A DNA stretch of 52,043 bases from Bacillus sp. AFS088145 (GCF_002564465.1 NZ_NUUX01000022.1:1-52043), one strand, 5' to 3'. Shown: positions 24,103 through 33,186, counted from the stretch's first letter. Translations and numbers: made by a program. The notes: a model not told the origin generated them from the letters alone.

Positions 24103-25731
24103 TTATTTAATTTTATAAACAATTGCTTCATACGGTCTTAAGCTACTATTCACAACCGTTAAACTTGAATCTTTATAATTACTTAAAATTATACTTACTT
24201 CATTATAGCTATTACTATGACTAAATTTTGATTCCTCGTTTGTAAAGTTAGCTACAACTAAGAATTTTTCACCATTATACTGTCTTTCATATGCAAATAC
24301 TTTTTCATCCTTTTCAGCAAGCATTTCAAAAGAACCATAAACAATTGCAGGATTTTCTTTTCGTAATTGAATTAACTGGCGATAATGATGAAAAATTGAA
24401 TCTGGATCGTTTATTGATTGTTCAACATTTATTTTAGTAAAATTCGGATTTACTGTTAACCAAGGGTTTCCTTTTGTAAAGCCTCCATGCATTTCTTCAT
24501 TCCATTGCATTGGAGTACGAGCATTGTCTCTACCTTTTGTATAAATCGATTCCATTATGTCTTTATGCTTGTAGCCTTTTGAAATACGGTCATTATACAT
24601 ATTTATCGTTTCAATATCATCATATTCATCAATGCTTTCAAATCTAATATTTGTCATTCCAATTTCTTCACCTTGATAAATATATGGTGTACCTTGCATT
24701 AAATGAAGGATTGTAGCGAGCATTTTCGAACTTTCAATACGATATTCTTTATCATTACCCCATCTAGAAACAATTCGTGGTAAATCATGATTGTTCCAGA
24801 ACAAGCTATTCCAAGCCTTTCCATCAAGCTGAGTTTGCCACTTATTAAAAACTTCTTTTAGCTCTAACAAATTTAACGGCTTTAAATCCCATTTTTCTTT
24901 ACCTTCTTGTTGATCAAGTCCGATATGCTCAAATTGAAAGATCATACTTAATTCATTTCGAGCAGGATCCGAATAAAGCTTTGCAATTTCTGGAGTTGCT
25001 CCCCAAGTTTCACCAACAGTTAGCACATCGTGATTTCCAAAAGTCATTTTATTCATCTCTTGCAAGTATTCATGTAGCTTTGGACCATTTGCCGTAATCT
25101 CTTGATCAGGAATCTTTCCAATTAAATCAATTACATCCATTCGGAAACCACCAATTCCTTTATCAAGCCAAAAATTCATCATATTATATACTTCTTCGTG
25201 GACTTTTGGATTCTCCCAGTTTAAATCTGGCTGCCTTTTACTAAATAAATGCAAGAAGTATTGTCCAGTTTGTTCATCATATTCCCATGCACTGCCACTG
25301 AATACAGAAGGAAGAGCATTTGGTTCACTTCCATTCACAGGATCTCTCCAAACATAATAGTCTCTATATGGATTATCTTTGCTCTTTCTAGATTCAATGA
25401 ACCACGGATGCTCATCAGATGTATGGTTCACAACTAAATCCATTATGATTTTAATCCCTCGATTATTCGCTTCTGAAATTAATTCATCCATATCATTCAT
25501 TGTCCCGAACTCTTCCATAATGTCACAATAATCACTAATATCGTATCCATTATCATCATTAGGAGATTTATATACAGGACTCAACCAAATAACATCTATT
25601 CCTAAAAGCTTTAAATAATCAAGCTTTTCGATTATTCCTTTTAAATCACCAATTCCATCAGCGTTGCTATCCATAAAACTTCTAGGATATATTTGATAAA
25701 CTACACTATTATGCCACCATTTTTTCTCCAT
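24103..25731 (-). CDS. malL: GH13 alpha-glucosidase (oligo-1,6-glucosidase type)
   Basis: A 542-residue cytoplasmic glycoside hydrolase of family 13, oligo-1,6-glucosidase/alpha-glucosidase branch. It begins KKWWHNSVVYQIYPRSFMDS. Conserved regions: DLVVNHTSDEH, GGFRMDVIDLIGK (catalytic Asp nucleophile near residue 199), VGETWGATPE (acid/base Glu near 256), and FWNNHDLPRIVSRWG (third Asp near 328). Length is typical. It hydrolyses short alpha-glucosides such as isomaltose, maltose or sucrose; QYFLHLF and the DLVVNHTSDE version fit MalL, but specificity is not certain. The promoter with a LacI-type operator lies at 25830-25867. No transporter gene is adjacent. Confidence 0.87.
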   Translation of the reverse strand: MEKKWWHNSVVYQIYPRSFMDSNADGIGDLKGIIEKLDYLKLLGIDVIWLSPVYKSPNDDNGYDISDYCDIMEEFGTMNDMDELISEANNRGIKIIMDLVVNHTSDEHPWFIESRKSKDNPYRDYYVWRDPVNGSEPNALPSVFSGSAWEYDEQTGQYFLHLFSKRQPDLNWENPKVHEEVYNMMNFWLDKGIGGFRMDVIDLIGKIPDQEITANGPKLHEYLQEMNKMTFGNHDVLTVGETWGATPEIAKLYSDPARNELSMIFQFEHIGLDQQEGKEKWDLKPLNLLELKEVFNKWQTQLDGKAWNSLFWNNHDLPRIVSRWGNDKEYRIESSKMLATILHLMQGTPYIYQGEEIGMTNIRFESIDEYDDIETINMYNDRISKGYKHKDIMESIYTKGRDNARTPMQWNEEMHGGFTKGNPWLTVNPNFTKINVEQSINDPDSIFHHYRQLIQLRKENPAIVYGSFEMLAEKDEKVFAYERQYNGEKFLVVANFTNEESKFSHSNSYNEVSIILSNYKDSSLTVVNSSLRPYEAIVYKIK

Positions 25732-25829
25732 TTAAATTGCCCCCTAGATTATGTATAAATCTTAAAAACTAATAAACATAATTGTGCTTTCTCTAATTAC
25801 ATCAATATGGTACGTGAAATTCCAAATCA

Positions 25830-25867
25830 TTCATACGCTTTTACTTAAAATTGTGCAAACGCATGCA
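25830..25867 (-). promoter_or_regulatory. promoter with LacI-family-type operator upstream of malL
   Basis: TTGCAC (25858-25853) and TATGAA (25835-25830), 17-base spacer, minus strand. Overlapping the -35 box is TGCAAACGCATGCA (25854-25867), a CG-centred imperfect palindrome of the kind bound by CcpA/GalR/MalR proteins. It fits the cre consensus only partly. Confidence 0.5.
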
Positions 25868-26191
25868 TATTTTTGTAGTAAAACTGCCCTAGTTTTAAAA
25901 ATCATTTATTCATCTACCCTATTTAACCGCTTACATTTTCTATTTTAACAAGATTGTTCATTAATGCAAACATTTACATTTTTCATCATAGATTTCTATT
26001 CTACCGTAAACCTAATATCAGTCTTTGACTTAATTAAAAATCCAAAAGAATTATCGATCCATTTTTTAGTCTTTTCCAGTTATCCAATAAATCTATTTTT
26101 TCCTAATTTGAAATTTTTATTAGATAGGACAAGCGATCCTTTCATACTATATAAAGCTATGTATTTTCTATATATTGTTGGGGTGAGAATT

Positions 26192-27088
26192 TTGTTTAAG
26201 CGCAGTTTTCTTTTTTTCATAGTTCTACTTTTATTTTTGAGCACTTCTTTTGTTCAGTCTTTCGCCGCAGAAACAAAACCTGTTTCGCAATTTATCATTA
26301 TTAATAAGTCGATTAATAGATTAGCTTTTTATGAGAATGGTAAATTGGTAAAAGTTTTTAAAGTGGCAACCGGTAAGAGTCAGGATTTAACTCCTGAAGG
26401 CAAGTTTAAAATCGTCGTTAAAATTGTTAATCGCCCTTATTATAAGGAGAATATTCCTGGTGGTGATCCGAGGAATCCGCTTGGCAATAGGTGGTTGGGT
26501 TTAAATGCTAGAGGGACATGGGGTACAACCTATGCAATCCACGGAAATAATAATCCAAGTTCTATTGGAACTTATGCTAGTCACGGCTGTGTACGGATGT
26601 ATGATGAAGAAGTAGAATGGTTATTTGATCGTGTACAGAAAAATACGACTGTTTTAATCACTTCATCAAACATGTCATTTCAAGACATTGCAGTTGCAAA
26701 TCATTTATTTGATGATGATTCAGGAAGTGTTGTTGTAACAAAACCAACGGATATTCCTACTAGTTTACAACTTGGAAGTGTAGGCTCAGAGGTTGAATGG
26801 CTGCAGGATACATTAACAAAAATAGGTTACTCTACAAACGGGGTCGATGGCTATTTTGCTAAAGGCACAGATCAGGCAGTAAGAGCATTTCAACTAGATA
26901 ACGGATTAACTAGTGATGGTGTTGTTGGTGCTGGTACAAAAAAATTATTATTAGACAAACTCCAAGAAAATAACCGTGAGATAGTGTCGGCTTATTTTTA
27001 TACATTTACATTAAAGAAAAATGTAAAAACGAATGGCGAGGATCGATTTGATAGTCGAATAAACGGGGTTCAAAAATTAAATTATTAA
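26192..27088 (+). CDS. YkuD L,D-transpeptidase with peptidoglycan-binding domain
   Basis: A 298-residue secreted cell-wall enzyme. Signal peptide at residues 1-26 (KRSFLFFIVLLLFLSTSF, cleavage after SFA). L,D-transpeptidase YkuD domain at about 30-155 with the catalytic motif AIHGNNNPSSIGTYASHGCV: H117, H131 and nucleophile C133. A peptidoglycan-binding type 1 domain follows (about 195-260, LQLGSVGSEVEWLQDTLTKI). It forms 3-3 cross-links or attaches proteins to peptidoglycan. The start is TTG at 26192 after GGGGTGAG; the longer upstream frame is AT-rich and has no signal peptide in the right place. Terminator at 27091. Confidence 0.9.
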   Translation: MFKRSFLFFIVLLLFLSTSFVQSFAAETKPVSQFIIINKSINRLAFYENGKLVKVFKVATGKSQDLTPEGKFKIVVKIVNRPYYKENIPGGDPRNPLGNRWLGLNARGTWGTTYAIHGNNNPSSIGTYASHGCVRMYDEEVEWLFDRVQKNTTVLITSSNMSFQDIAVANHLFDDDSGSVVVTKPTDIPTSLQLGSVGSEVEWLQDTLTKIGYSTNGVDGYFAKGTDQAVRAFQLDNGLTSDGVVGAGTKKLLLDKLQENNREIVSAYFYTFTLKKNVKTNGEDRFDSRINGVQKLNY

Positions 27089-27090
27089 TC

Positions 27091-27141
27091 TATTAGAGGG
27101 TGTCCAAAAGCCTAGCTTTTAATGGAACCCTCTTTTTTTTA
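27091..27141 (+). terminator. terminator of the YkuD gene
   Basis: AGAGGGT / ACCCTCT arms enclosing a second hairpin (AAAGCCTAGCTTTT), followed by eight T, starting right after the stop at 27088. Confidence 0.8.
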
Positions 27142-27164
27142 TAATGAAAATACGAATTGAATTA

Positions 27165-27508
27165 AATCTGCAAATAAGGAGTTCCTCTATGCAAATAAAG
27201 GATGAAATGTCGCAAATGAACAGTGGACTGCAAATAAAATCTGATTTACGCAATTAAAATTAACAAAACTGTAATTAAATTTAGAGACCGCAATTAAATT
27301 TAGCAAAATTGCAATTAACTCCTAAAGAATCGCAATTAACTTTAAAAATTACCCATACCAGTTGAGTTATTATGACCTAAAACTAGTACAATAGCAGATC
27401 CTTTCTATTAGAAAACTAGCAAATATGCTCTATAGACTAAAAATTCACTATTTTTATATGATAAAGAGCCATTTTATCAACTCAAATATAAAAATCACCA
27501 TTGAAATA
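27165..27508. repeat. phased GCAAnTAAA element, copy 2
   Basis: Boxes start at 27170, 27191, 27212, 27230, 27250, 27271 (GTAATTAAA), 27290, 27311 and 27332. Spacings are 18-21 bp, mostly 21. As in copy 1, GCAAATAAA boxes come first and GCAATTAAA boxes last, followed by TTACCCATACCAGT, TTATGACCTAAAA and GCAGATCCTTTC. The element lies between the convergent YkuD and M42 peptidase genes, next to the same type of GGGGC terminator. Confidence 0.75.
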
Positions 27509-27545
27509 CATACAAAAAAGGGGCGTCCCGTTGACAGCCCCTTTT
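27509..27545 (-). terminator. terminator of the M42 peptidase gene
   Basis: GGGGC ... GCCCC with a small inner stem (GTC/GAC) followed by TTTTTT in the minus direction, six bases after the stop at 27551. Confidence 0.85.
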
Positions 27546-27550
27546 ACTTA

Positions 27551-28588
27551 TTACTTTGTTAAATATAAGTACAATAATTTCATCGTATTTTCCATTGCAC
27601 TATAATGCGTTCTTTCCATACCATGAGATGCATGAACACCTGGTCCAATTAGCGCGCCGCGAATATCTTGTCCTCCGCGTAAAGCAGCAACTGTATCAGA
27701 ACCGTACATTGGGTAGATATCTACCGCATAGCTAAGTTCATTTTCTTTTGCTAAGTTGACTAAATCAGTCGTCATATTGTAATCGTATGGTCCACCAGAG
27801 TCTTTTGCACAAATCGAGACATCGTATTCAGTACAGCTTAAATCATCTCCAATACAACCCATATCAACTGAAATTAATTCTGTAATATCAGATGGGATAT
27901 AAGAAGAACCATGTCCAACTTCTTCATACGTTGAAATAAATAATTTTGTCGTATATGTAGGTACAATTTTTTCCCTTTTAAATAATTCAAGTAAGCCAAT
28001 TAAACATGCCACACTTGCTTTATCATCAATAAATCTTGATTTGATAAATCCGCTTTCAGTAATTGTTGTTTTTGGATCGAAGAAAATAAAATCTCCAGGG
28101 CTAATTCCAAGATTTAATACATCTTCTTTTGACTTTACACATTCATCAATACGTACTTCCATGTTTTCTGGGTCACGTTTTTTTGTTTTACTATCTTCGA
28201 ATACGTGAATTGATGGACTTGTAGATAAGAATGTACCTGTATATATTTTGCCTTCACGCGTTCTAATTTGACAATATTCACTATCAAGAGTTGGTACGAT
28301 TGGCCCACCAATAATTGTAAATTTTAAAGTACCTTTACTTGTAATTGATCGAACCATTGCCCCTAATGTATCAACATGAGCTGATAATCCGATGACTTGC
28401 TCATTGCTTTTACCAGGAATTGTGATCACGCCACAACCTTTATTAGTCGTTTCAAAATCATATCCTAAACTATTTGTCCAAGACTGAATTAACTCCATAA
28501 TTTCAAAGCAAAAACCACTTGGGCTATTAAACTCTAGTAATTGTTTAGCGGTTTGTAGCACATACTCTTTGTCTATTTTAATATTCAT
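27551..28588 (-). CDS. M42-family metallo-aminopeptidase
   Basis: A 345-residue cytoplasmic peptidase of the M42 family (FrvX/glutamyl-aminopeptidase type). Metal ligands and catalytic residues sit in recognisable motifs: LSAHVDTLGAM (His and the following Asp), SRFIDDKASVACL (bridging Asp), TYEEVGHGSS (general-base Glu-Glu), ISVDMGCIGDD (Asp), and GPGVHASHGMERTHY (final His). The long inserted beta domain (about residues 75-165) is the apical domain typical of tetrahedral M42 complexes. Complete length. ATG follows AGGGGAAAAG. It probably trims cytosolic peptides. Confidence 0.9.
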   Translation of the reverse strand: MNIKIDKEYVLQTAKQLLEFNSPSGFCFEIMELIQSWTNSLGYDFETTNKGCGVITIPGKSNEQVIGLSAHVDTLGAMVRSITSKGTLKFTIIGGPIVPTLDSEYCQIRTREGKIYTGTFLSTSPSIHVFEDSKTKKRDPENMEVRIDECVKSKEDVLNLGISPGDFIFFDPKTTITESGFIKSRFIDDKASVACLIGLLELFKREKIVPTYTTKLFISTYEEVGHGSSYIPSDITELISVDMGCIGDDLSCTEYDVSICAKDSGGPYDYNMTTDLVNLAKENELSYAVDIYPMYGSDTVAALRGGQDIRGALIGPGVHASHGMERTHYSAMENTMKLLYLYLTK

Positions 28589-28759
28589 AGCTTTTCCCCT
28601 TCGATTTTGAAATTTTCATGCAATTCTCAACGTATTTATCATACATTTATTTGTGTTTGTTATCAATAATTCATCATCCTGCCTTAACATGTTTGGCGTA
28701 TTGCTATTTGATTATTCTCATATAAATGATGTATATCGTATATTAAATGAGGTGAAAAT

Positions 28760-29317
28760 GTGTATTTTTTCAAACCAATCACTGAAGAGGTTCGATTGTT
28801 TCAACTAAAATTCACTAAACAAAATAAAACCAAGAAATTTATTTTAGCTTCTATTTTTGCTTGTATTGCTGCGCTTTTTCAAGCTGCAGGTGGCCTTTTG
28901 CCAGGTATAGGATTATTTTTAAGTCCACTTGCCACTGCACCCATTCTATTATGTTCCATGTTTTCCATTACGGATGGAGTAAAATCATATTTTCTAACTA
29001 TTATGTTATTAGTCATCTTACAGCCAACTGAACTGATTGTCTTTCCTTTTACTACAGGATTAGTGGGACTTGGCTTAGGTTTGGCTTTTCACTTTTTTAA
29101 AAAGAGATTATCGATCATTGCTACTGGAGTAACTCTTTTAATGTTAGGTATTATGAGTCTATTATTTCTTTTCCACTTTCCAGTCTTAGGGCCAGGATTT
29201 TCTGATTCTTTTTCAATCAATACTGTTCTAATTATTTTATTATTTTCTTTCCTTTATTGCTGGTTATGGGTTGAAATTACTTTAATTATTTTTAAAAGAT
29301 TGGCTCTACTAAAATAA
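28760..29317 (+). CDS. polytopic membrane protein, unknown function
   Basis: A 185-residue membrane protein with a short charged N terminus (about 28 residues) and five or six hydrophobic helices. The glycine-rich AAGGLLPGIGLFLSPLATAP and the segment VIFPFTTGLVGLGLGLAF-like (LIVFPFTTGLVGLGLGLA) recall ECF-type substrate-binding subunits or the YpjA/YybS group, but no family is certain. The start is GTG, six bases after GAGGTG. A strong hairpin terminator follows at 29338, so it is transcribed alone. It lies divergently from the M42 peptidase gene with a 171-bp shared upstream region. Confidence 0.7.
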   Translation: MYFFKPITEEVRLFQLKFTKQNKTKKFILASIFACIAALFQAAGGLLPGIGLFLSPLATAPILLCSMFSITDGVKSYFLTIMLLVILQPTELIVFPFTTGLVGLGLGLAFHFFKKRLSIIATGVTLLMLGIMSLLFLFHFPVLGPGFSDSFSINTVLIILLFSFLYCWLWVEITLIIFKRLALLK

Positions 29318-29337
29318 CGAATTACATAGAAAACATT

Positions 29338-29380
29338 AAAAATCCCTTCAGCGAGATCTGAAGGGATTCATTTTATTTTT
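29338..29380 (+). terminator. terminator of the membrane protein gene
   Basis: AATCCCTTCA / TGAAGGGATT stem with T-rich tail CATTTTATTTTTG, 20 bases after the stop. Confidence 0.8.
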
Positions 29381-29449
29381 GATTCGAATTAGCTGCCTGT
29401 TAGTCAAAAACCAAAACCACAATCGCTCAACCCTTAATTTTTAAAATTT

Positions 29450-29729
29450 CTAATCTATGTACTCGATATCATTATTTTGACACCATGCGATCGCTAAGTC
29501 TTTATAGCGACTGTCACGATAACTATACCAATCCATTTCAATATTTAACTCTATAACTGCATCTTTAAATCTTCTAAATGCGCCTTTTCCCTCGATTGTT
29601 ATAAGTAATAGGTTTTGTATTTTCTCATCTTTAACTGTTAAACAAAATTATTTTAATAAATGAACGATAACCATCAATCTGCATTTCCAATTCTTCAATA
29701 ATCTCTTTTATCTTTGCTTTATTTGTCAT
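29450..29729 (-). pseudogene. UPF0158 family protein, internal deletion and frameshift
   Basis: ATG at 29729, seven bases after AAGGTGAT, opens NKAKIKEIIEELEMQIDGY, a typical UPF0158 start, and stops after 32 codons. A second frame then carries the family's C-terminal half: VKDEKIQNLLLITIEGKGAF, RRFKDAVIELNIEMDWYSYR and IAWCQNNDIEY, ending at TAG 29450. Compared with intact members (about 140-150 residues) the middle 50 or so residues are missing, and the two halves are out of frame. Family recognition is from the RGAFRRFKD and EWYxFR type motifs. Not functional as it stands. Confidence 0.75.
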
Positions 29730-29844
29730 AAAGAATCACCTTCTTATTATTTATATTAGGCATATCAGTTGTGTTACTCCGATAATTATACTTGATAGTT
29801 CTATCAAATGAATGCAGTTTCCTTCTTAAAAAACTAACTGAAAG

Positions 29845-29875
29845 AAAATTGGAGCTTTAAAAAGCTCTAATTAGA
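29845..29875 (-). terminator. terminator of the RDD gene
   Basis: AATTAGAGCTTT / AAAGCTCCAATT with T-rich 3' side in the minus direction, about 25 bases after the stop at 29901. Confidence 0.7.
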
Positions 29876-29900
29876 TGATATAAGTGATCAATTTATATTA

Positions 29901-30299
29901 TTATTTATACACTACATAAGTATTGGCTAATTTATCATGTAATGCTGTTTTCCTATTTGAAAAAGCAATCATTAGATAACCAATGAATAAAATGAAACTG
30001 GAAACAACTTGAGCTAACCAACGGCTAATTGCCTCAAATACGGATAACTTACTTCCATCTTTATTGATTACTTTAATGCCAACAGTGACCTTTCCAATTG
30101 TCCCTTGCAATTTTGTAGCTGGCAAAAGCATTAAGTAAATAATACCAATGAGATCAATGAGTAAGTTGTATGTAATATTTGTGTTAGTAAAGAATTTAAG
30201 AAGCAACGGACTTAAAATGAAACCTAATAAAATAATGATACAATAATCAATTATATGCGCGCATAATCTTATCCAAAATCCTGCATATTTAAATTCCAA
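29901..30299 (-). CDS. RDD family membrane protein
   Basis: A 132-residue membrane protein of the RDD family. The N-terminal motif YAGFWIRLCAHIIDYCIIIL carries the family Arg (residue 11) and Asp (residue 17), and the second conserved Asp is in KTALHDKLANTYVVY near the C terminus. Three membrane helices fit the usual topology. Role unknown; some members act in sodium or compatible-solute transport. ATG follows GGGGG. Single gene with a terminator. Confidence 0.85.
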   Translation of the reverse strand: MEFKYAGFWIRLCAHIIDYCIIILLGFILSPLLLKFFTNTNITYNLLIDLIGIIYLMLLPATKLQGTIGKVTVGIKVINKDGSKLSVFEAISRWLAQVVSSFILFIGYLMIAFSNRKTALHDKLANTYVVYK

Positions 30300-30430
30300 T
30301 ATTGACTCCCCCTAAAAAGTAACTAGTTTTCTATGAAATCGGTTTGAAATATTAAAATAATTATACCTATCTAGTCATATTCTGTAACTTGGGGTAATTT
30401 GCCTTTTTTTCAATGAAATTTAAATAGTCC

Positions 30431-30510
30431 TTATGCTTAACTGACAATTTGTTGTAGCTAAAAAATGGAAACAGCACTTTTCGTTATGTAGTGCTGTTTC
30501 CATTTTTTTC
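30431..30510. repeat. dispersed-repeat copy whose core is a gene terminator
   Basis: TTATGCTTAACTGACAATTT and GTTGTAGCTAAAAAATGG give the family left end. The core is the strong hairpin AAATGGAAACAGCAC / GTGCTGTTTCCATTTTTTT. It overlaps the last codons of the broken GerAB gene and would serve as its terminator in the minus direction. This is the clearest case of the repeat core acting as a terminator. Confidence 0.65.
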
Positions 30511-31601
30511 TCTAATTTTCTTTTGAATCCAACTAATTAAGAGCAATGTTAATGGAATAATGATATGTAGTGGTAAATGTAAATAGTAGGGAATCTTTCC
30601 AAAACCTACAATACGATGTTCAATATGGTTTGAAGCCATCCATAACGAACTTAGTAGAATGATTACACATATTGGATAAATTAACTGAGAGCTTTTTTTC
30701 ACATTAAAAATATCAGCTGCTCCAGAGACAGCACAAAAAGCATAAATAGATAATTTTATGAAGCCTCCACATACGAGTAGAAGAATTAAAAATGTATCCA
30801 ATCTTTGGATAAAATCAGCAATATTAATCGTACTTGCAGCTACTAGAATAGAAAATTCTGATCTGGTTATTTCAGAAACACCTAAAATTGCTATACTTTT
30901 CATCGTAAATACGACTAACATTAAACCTGAAAAAAACATTGAAGGTATTCCTACTTTAAATGCTGTTTCTTTCTTATGAAGGTGCGGTAAGATCATTGTG
31001 AATGTTATAAATTCTCCAAATGGGAACATAATTCCCAATGGAAATATAGCCTTTATAACTGGTTCCGAACCATTTTCTAAAACCGGTCTTAAGTTATTTA
31101 TCTGATACACATTTGAAATAAACTCAAAGCCAAAAATTAGTAAAATAAACATAATTATAAATATAAATAGAAATTCTGTTGTTCTGGCAAATGTTTCAAT
31201 CCCTTTGAATAGACCATAAATCACTACAAACAACATTAATATACCGATTGATATTAATGATGAAGCTGTGAACAAAGTCATAGTCAACAAGTCTTCTAAA
31301 TCCCGTAAAATTCTCCCTGTGATATAGATAAAAAAATGATATATATCATAGCTACTATTTTCCCAGCATATTCACCTAAAATAACTTGCACGTATTTTGT
31401 TAATGGGTATTCTGGAAAAATCTCAAATAATTTTATTTGTAAAAAAAATACCATACAGCCTATAAATAAACTAATAATTAAGCTAATCCAAGCGTCTTGT
31501 TTAACTTCAGGTGTAATTCCAACTAATGAAGTAGACCCAATTTCAAACAGAAAAATCATACAAAAATATTGATAACCACTAATACTAGTTTTTCGGTTCA
31601 T
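30484..31601 (-). pseudogene. GerAB-type germination permease with one frameshift
   Basis: Two overlapping frames together make one GerAB-family permease of about 370 residues. The N-terminal part starts at ATG 31601 (MNRKTSISGYQYFCMIFLFE, after GAGGGA) and the C-terminal part ends at 30484. At the junction the minus strand has seven T (31336-31330); eight T would join MIYIIFFIYITGRILRDLED, which is the expected family sequence. The upstream frame otherwise stops at GEFYGI. It spans ten helices of the spore germinant-receptor B subunit. No A or C subunit gene is nearby. It could be decay, sequencing error or slippage. Confidence 0.75.
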
Positions 31602-31767
31602 GACTTTCCCTCGATTTAATGAAGAATTAAACTTGATAAAACTTACTTTTATTTTCACCTAAATCCTTCATTACATTTACCGATTTTTGGAAATAGCAAT
31701 TTACCTCGATTTATTTGCTTATAAATTAGTGACACTTTAATTCCTTACTTCAACAATACAGTGTTGT

Positions 31768-31817
31768 TTTCCTCGTTTAAGCTATCCTGCCATTCCAAAT
31801 TAAGATTTTTTTAACTA
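31768..31817. repeat. partial dispersed repeat (left end only)
   Basis: GTTTAAGCTATCCTGCCATT followed by AAATTAAGATTTTTTTAAC. It has the left end of the family without hairpin or right palindrome. The rest of 31602-31945 shows nothing else except the start region of the monooxygenase gene. Confidence 0.5.
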
Positions 31818-31945
31818 GATAAACATTCAGCCATTCACCACTAGATCATTGTTGAAATTCAACGAAAGTACATAAGTAAAATAACAGTGAATATATTGTT
31901 GTTATGTTGTTTAAAATTTTTAAGATTAGGAGTGATCAACTAATT

Positions 31946-33142
31946 ATGAAGCAACCATTGCGTGTTCTTATTTCCGGAGCGAGCATCGCAGGTCCAGCAC
32001 TTGCTTACTGGCTTCATCGCTATGGTTTCGAGGTGACTGTGGTAGAAAGAGCTCCTGCATTACGCCCAGGGGGATACGCTGTTGATATTCGTGGTGCTGC
32101 AATTTCTGTGCTTGACCGAATGGGTATTCTTGATGATGTTCGTTCATTAGATACCCATATGACTGGCGTTTACTTCGTGAATGATCAAGGTAAAATTAAA
32201 GGTAAAATTAGTGAGGCAAGTATAGGCAATCAGCAAGGAATGGATATTGAAATTATGCGTGAGAATCTTAGTAACATTTTGTTCGATTTGACCAAGGATA
32301 AAGTTACATATATTTGGGGCGATTCAATTACCTCTATATATGAATCAATTTCAGGGGTAGAAGTTCAATATACGAATGGCAAACCAGATACATTCGATCT
32401 AATAATAGGGGCTGATGGAATCCATTCCAACGTGCGAACGTTGAAATTTGGTGACGAAGATCAGTTTAAACGCACTCTCGGCTGTTATATCTCCATTTTT
32501 GAATTCGAGAATTATCTTAACCTCGACCATTCTCAAATGCTTTATACCGTTCCGGGTAAAACTGTTGGAATGTATAGCGCAAATGATAAAAAGGAAGCAA
32601 AGGGCATGTTAGTGTTCCAATCCGAGCCTCTTAAATACGACCGTTATAATACGGAAGAGCAAAAAAATCTTATTAAAAATGCTTTCGAAGAACTTAAGGG
32701 TTGGGAAACACCGAACTTGCTCAAAAAATTGATTAATGCTTCGGATTTTTATTTTGATGAAATTTGTCAAATTAACATGCCCACCTGGTCAGATGGCCGA
32801 ATTGCTTTAGTAGGTGATGCAGCTTATTGTCCGTCACCCCTTTCAGGTCAAGGCACTAGCCTAGCCCTTGTCGGTGCATATGTCCTTGCAGGAGAGCTGA
32901 AAGCTGCTAACGGTGATTACAACAAGGCCTTTATTTCCTATGAAAAAGAGATGAGAAATTTTGTTGAAAAAAACCAAAAAATAGGGCTCTTAACTGCTGG
33001 AGGAATGATTGAAAAATCAAACTTCAAAATTTTATTACGTAATGCCATGTTACGTTTTCCCATCTTAATGAATGGAATGTTTAAAATGATTACGAGAATG
33101 ATCGCGAAAGCTGCCAATGAAATTGAACTGAAAGATTATTAA
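31946..33142 (+). CDS. FAD-dependent monooxygenase (TetX/PHBH-like)
   Basis: A 398-residue class A flavoprotein monooxygenase. N-terminal Rossmann motif RVLISGASIAGPALAYWLHR (GxGxxG-type, residues 9-18) ends in an acidic VVERAP. The second FAD/NADPH motif is DLIIGADGIHSNVR near residue 160, and the third FAD motif is ALVGDAAYCPSPLSGQGTSL near 288. The first two motifs and the length fit TetX-like and polyketide-hydroxylase-like enzymes. Substrate unknown; a link to tetracycline inactivation is only a family possibility. Codons look more GC-rich than those of neighbours (many GGC, GCG, CTT), which hints at acquisition. Start 31946 follows AGGAGTGA; terminator at 33187. Confidence 0.86.
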   Translation: MKQPLRVLISGASIAGPALAYWLHRYGFEVTVVERAPALRPGGYAVDIRGAAISVLDRMGILDDVRSLDTHMTGVYFVNDQGKIKGKISEASIGNQQGMDIEIMRENLSNILFDLTKDKVTYIWGDSITSIYESISGVEVQYTNGKPDTFDLIIGADGIHSNVRTLKFGDEDQFKRTLGCYISIFEFENYLNLDHSQMLYTVPGKTVGMYSANDKKEAKGMLVFQSEPLKYDRYNTEEQKNLIKNAFEELKGWETPNLLKKLINASDFYFDEICQINMPTWSDGRIALVGDAAYCPSPLSGQGTSLALVGAYVLAGELKAANGDYNKAFISYEKEMRNFVEKNQKIGLLTAGGMIEKSNFKILLRNAMLRFPILMNGMFKMITRMIAKAANEIELKDY

Positions 33143-33186
33143 ACTATTTTATAGATTTAAATCACAAGCCTAGTTCAATAAAAGAA

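Noticed and set aside
25964-26191. In-frame upstream extension of the YkuD protein
   Set aside because: The extension has no ribosome site and would bury a clear signal peptide; the TTG at 26192 has GGGGTGAG before it.
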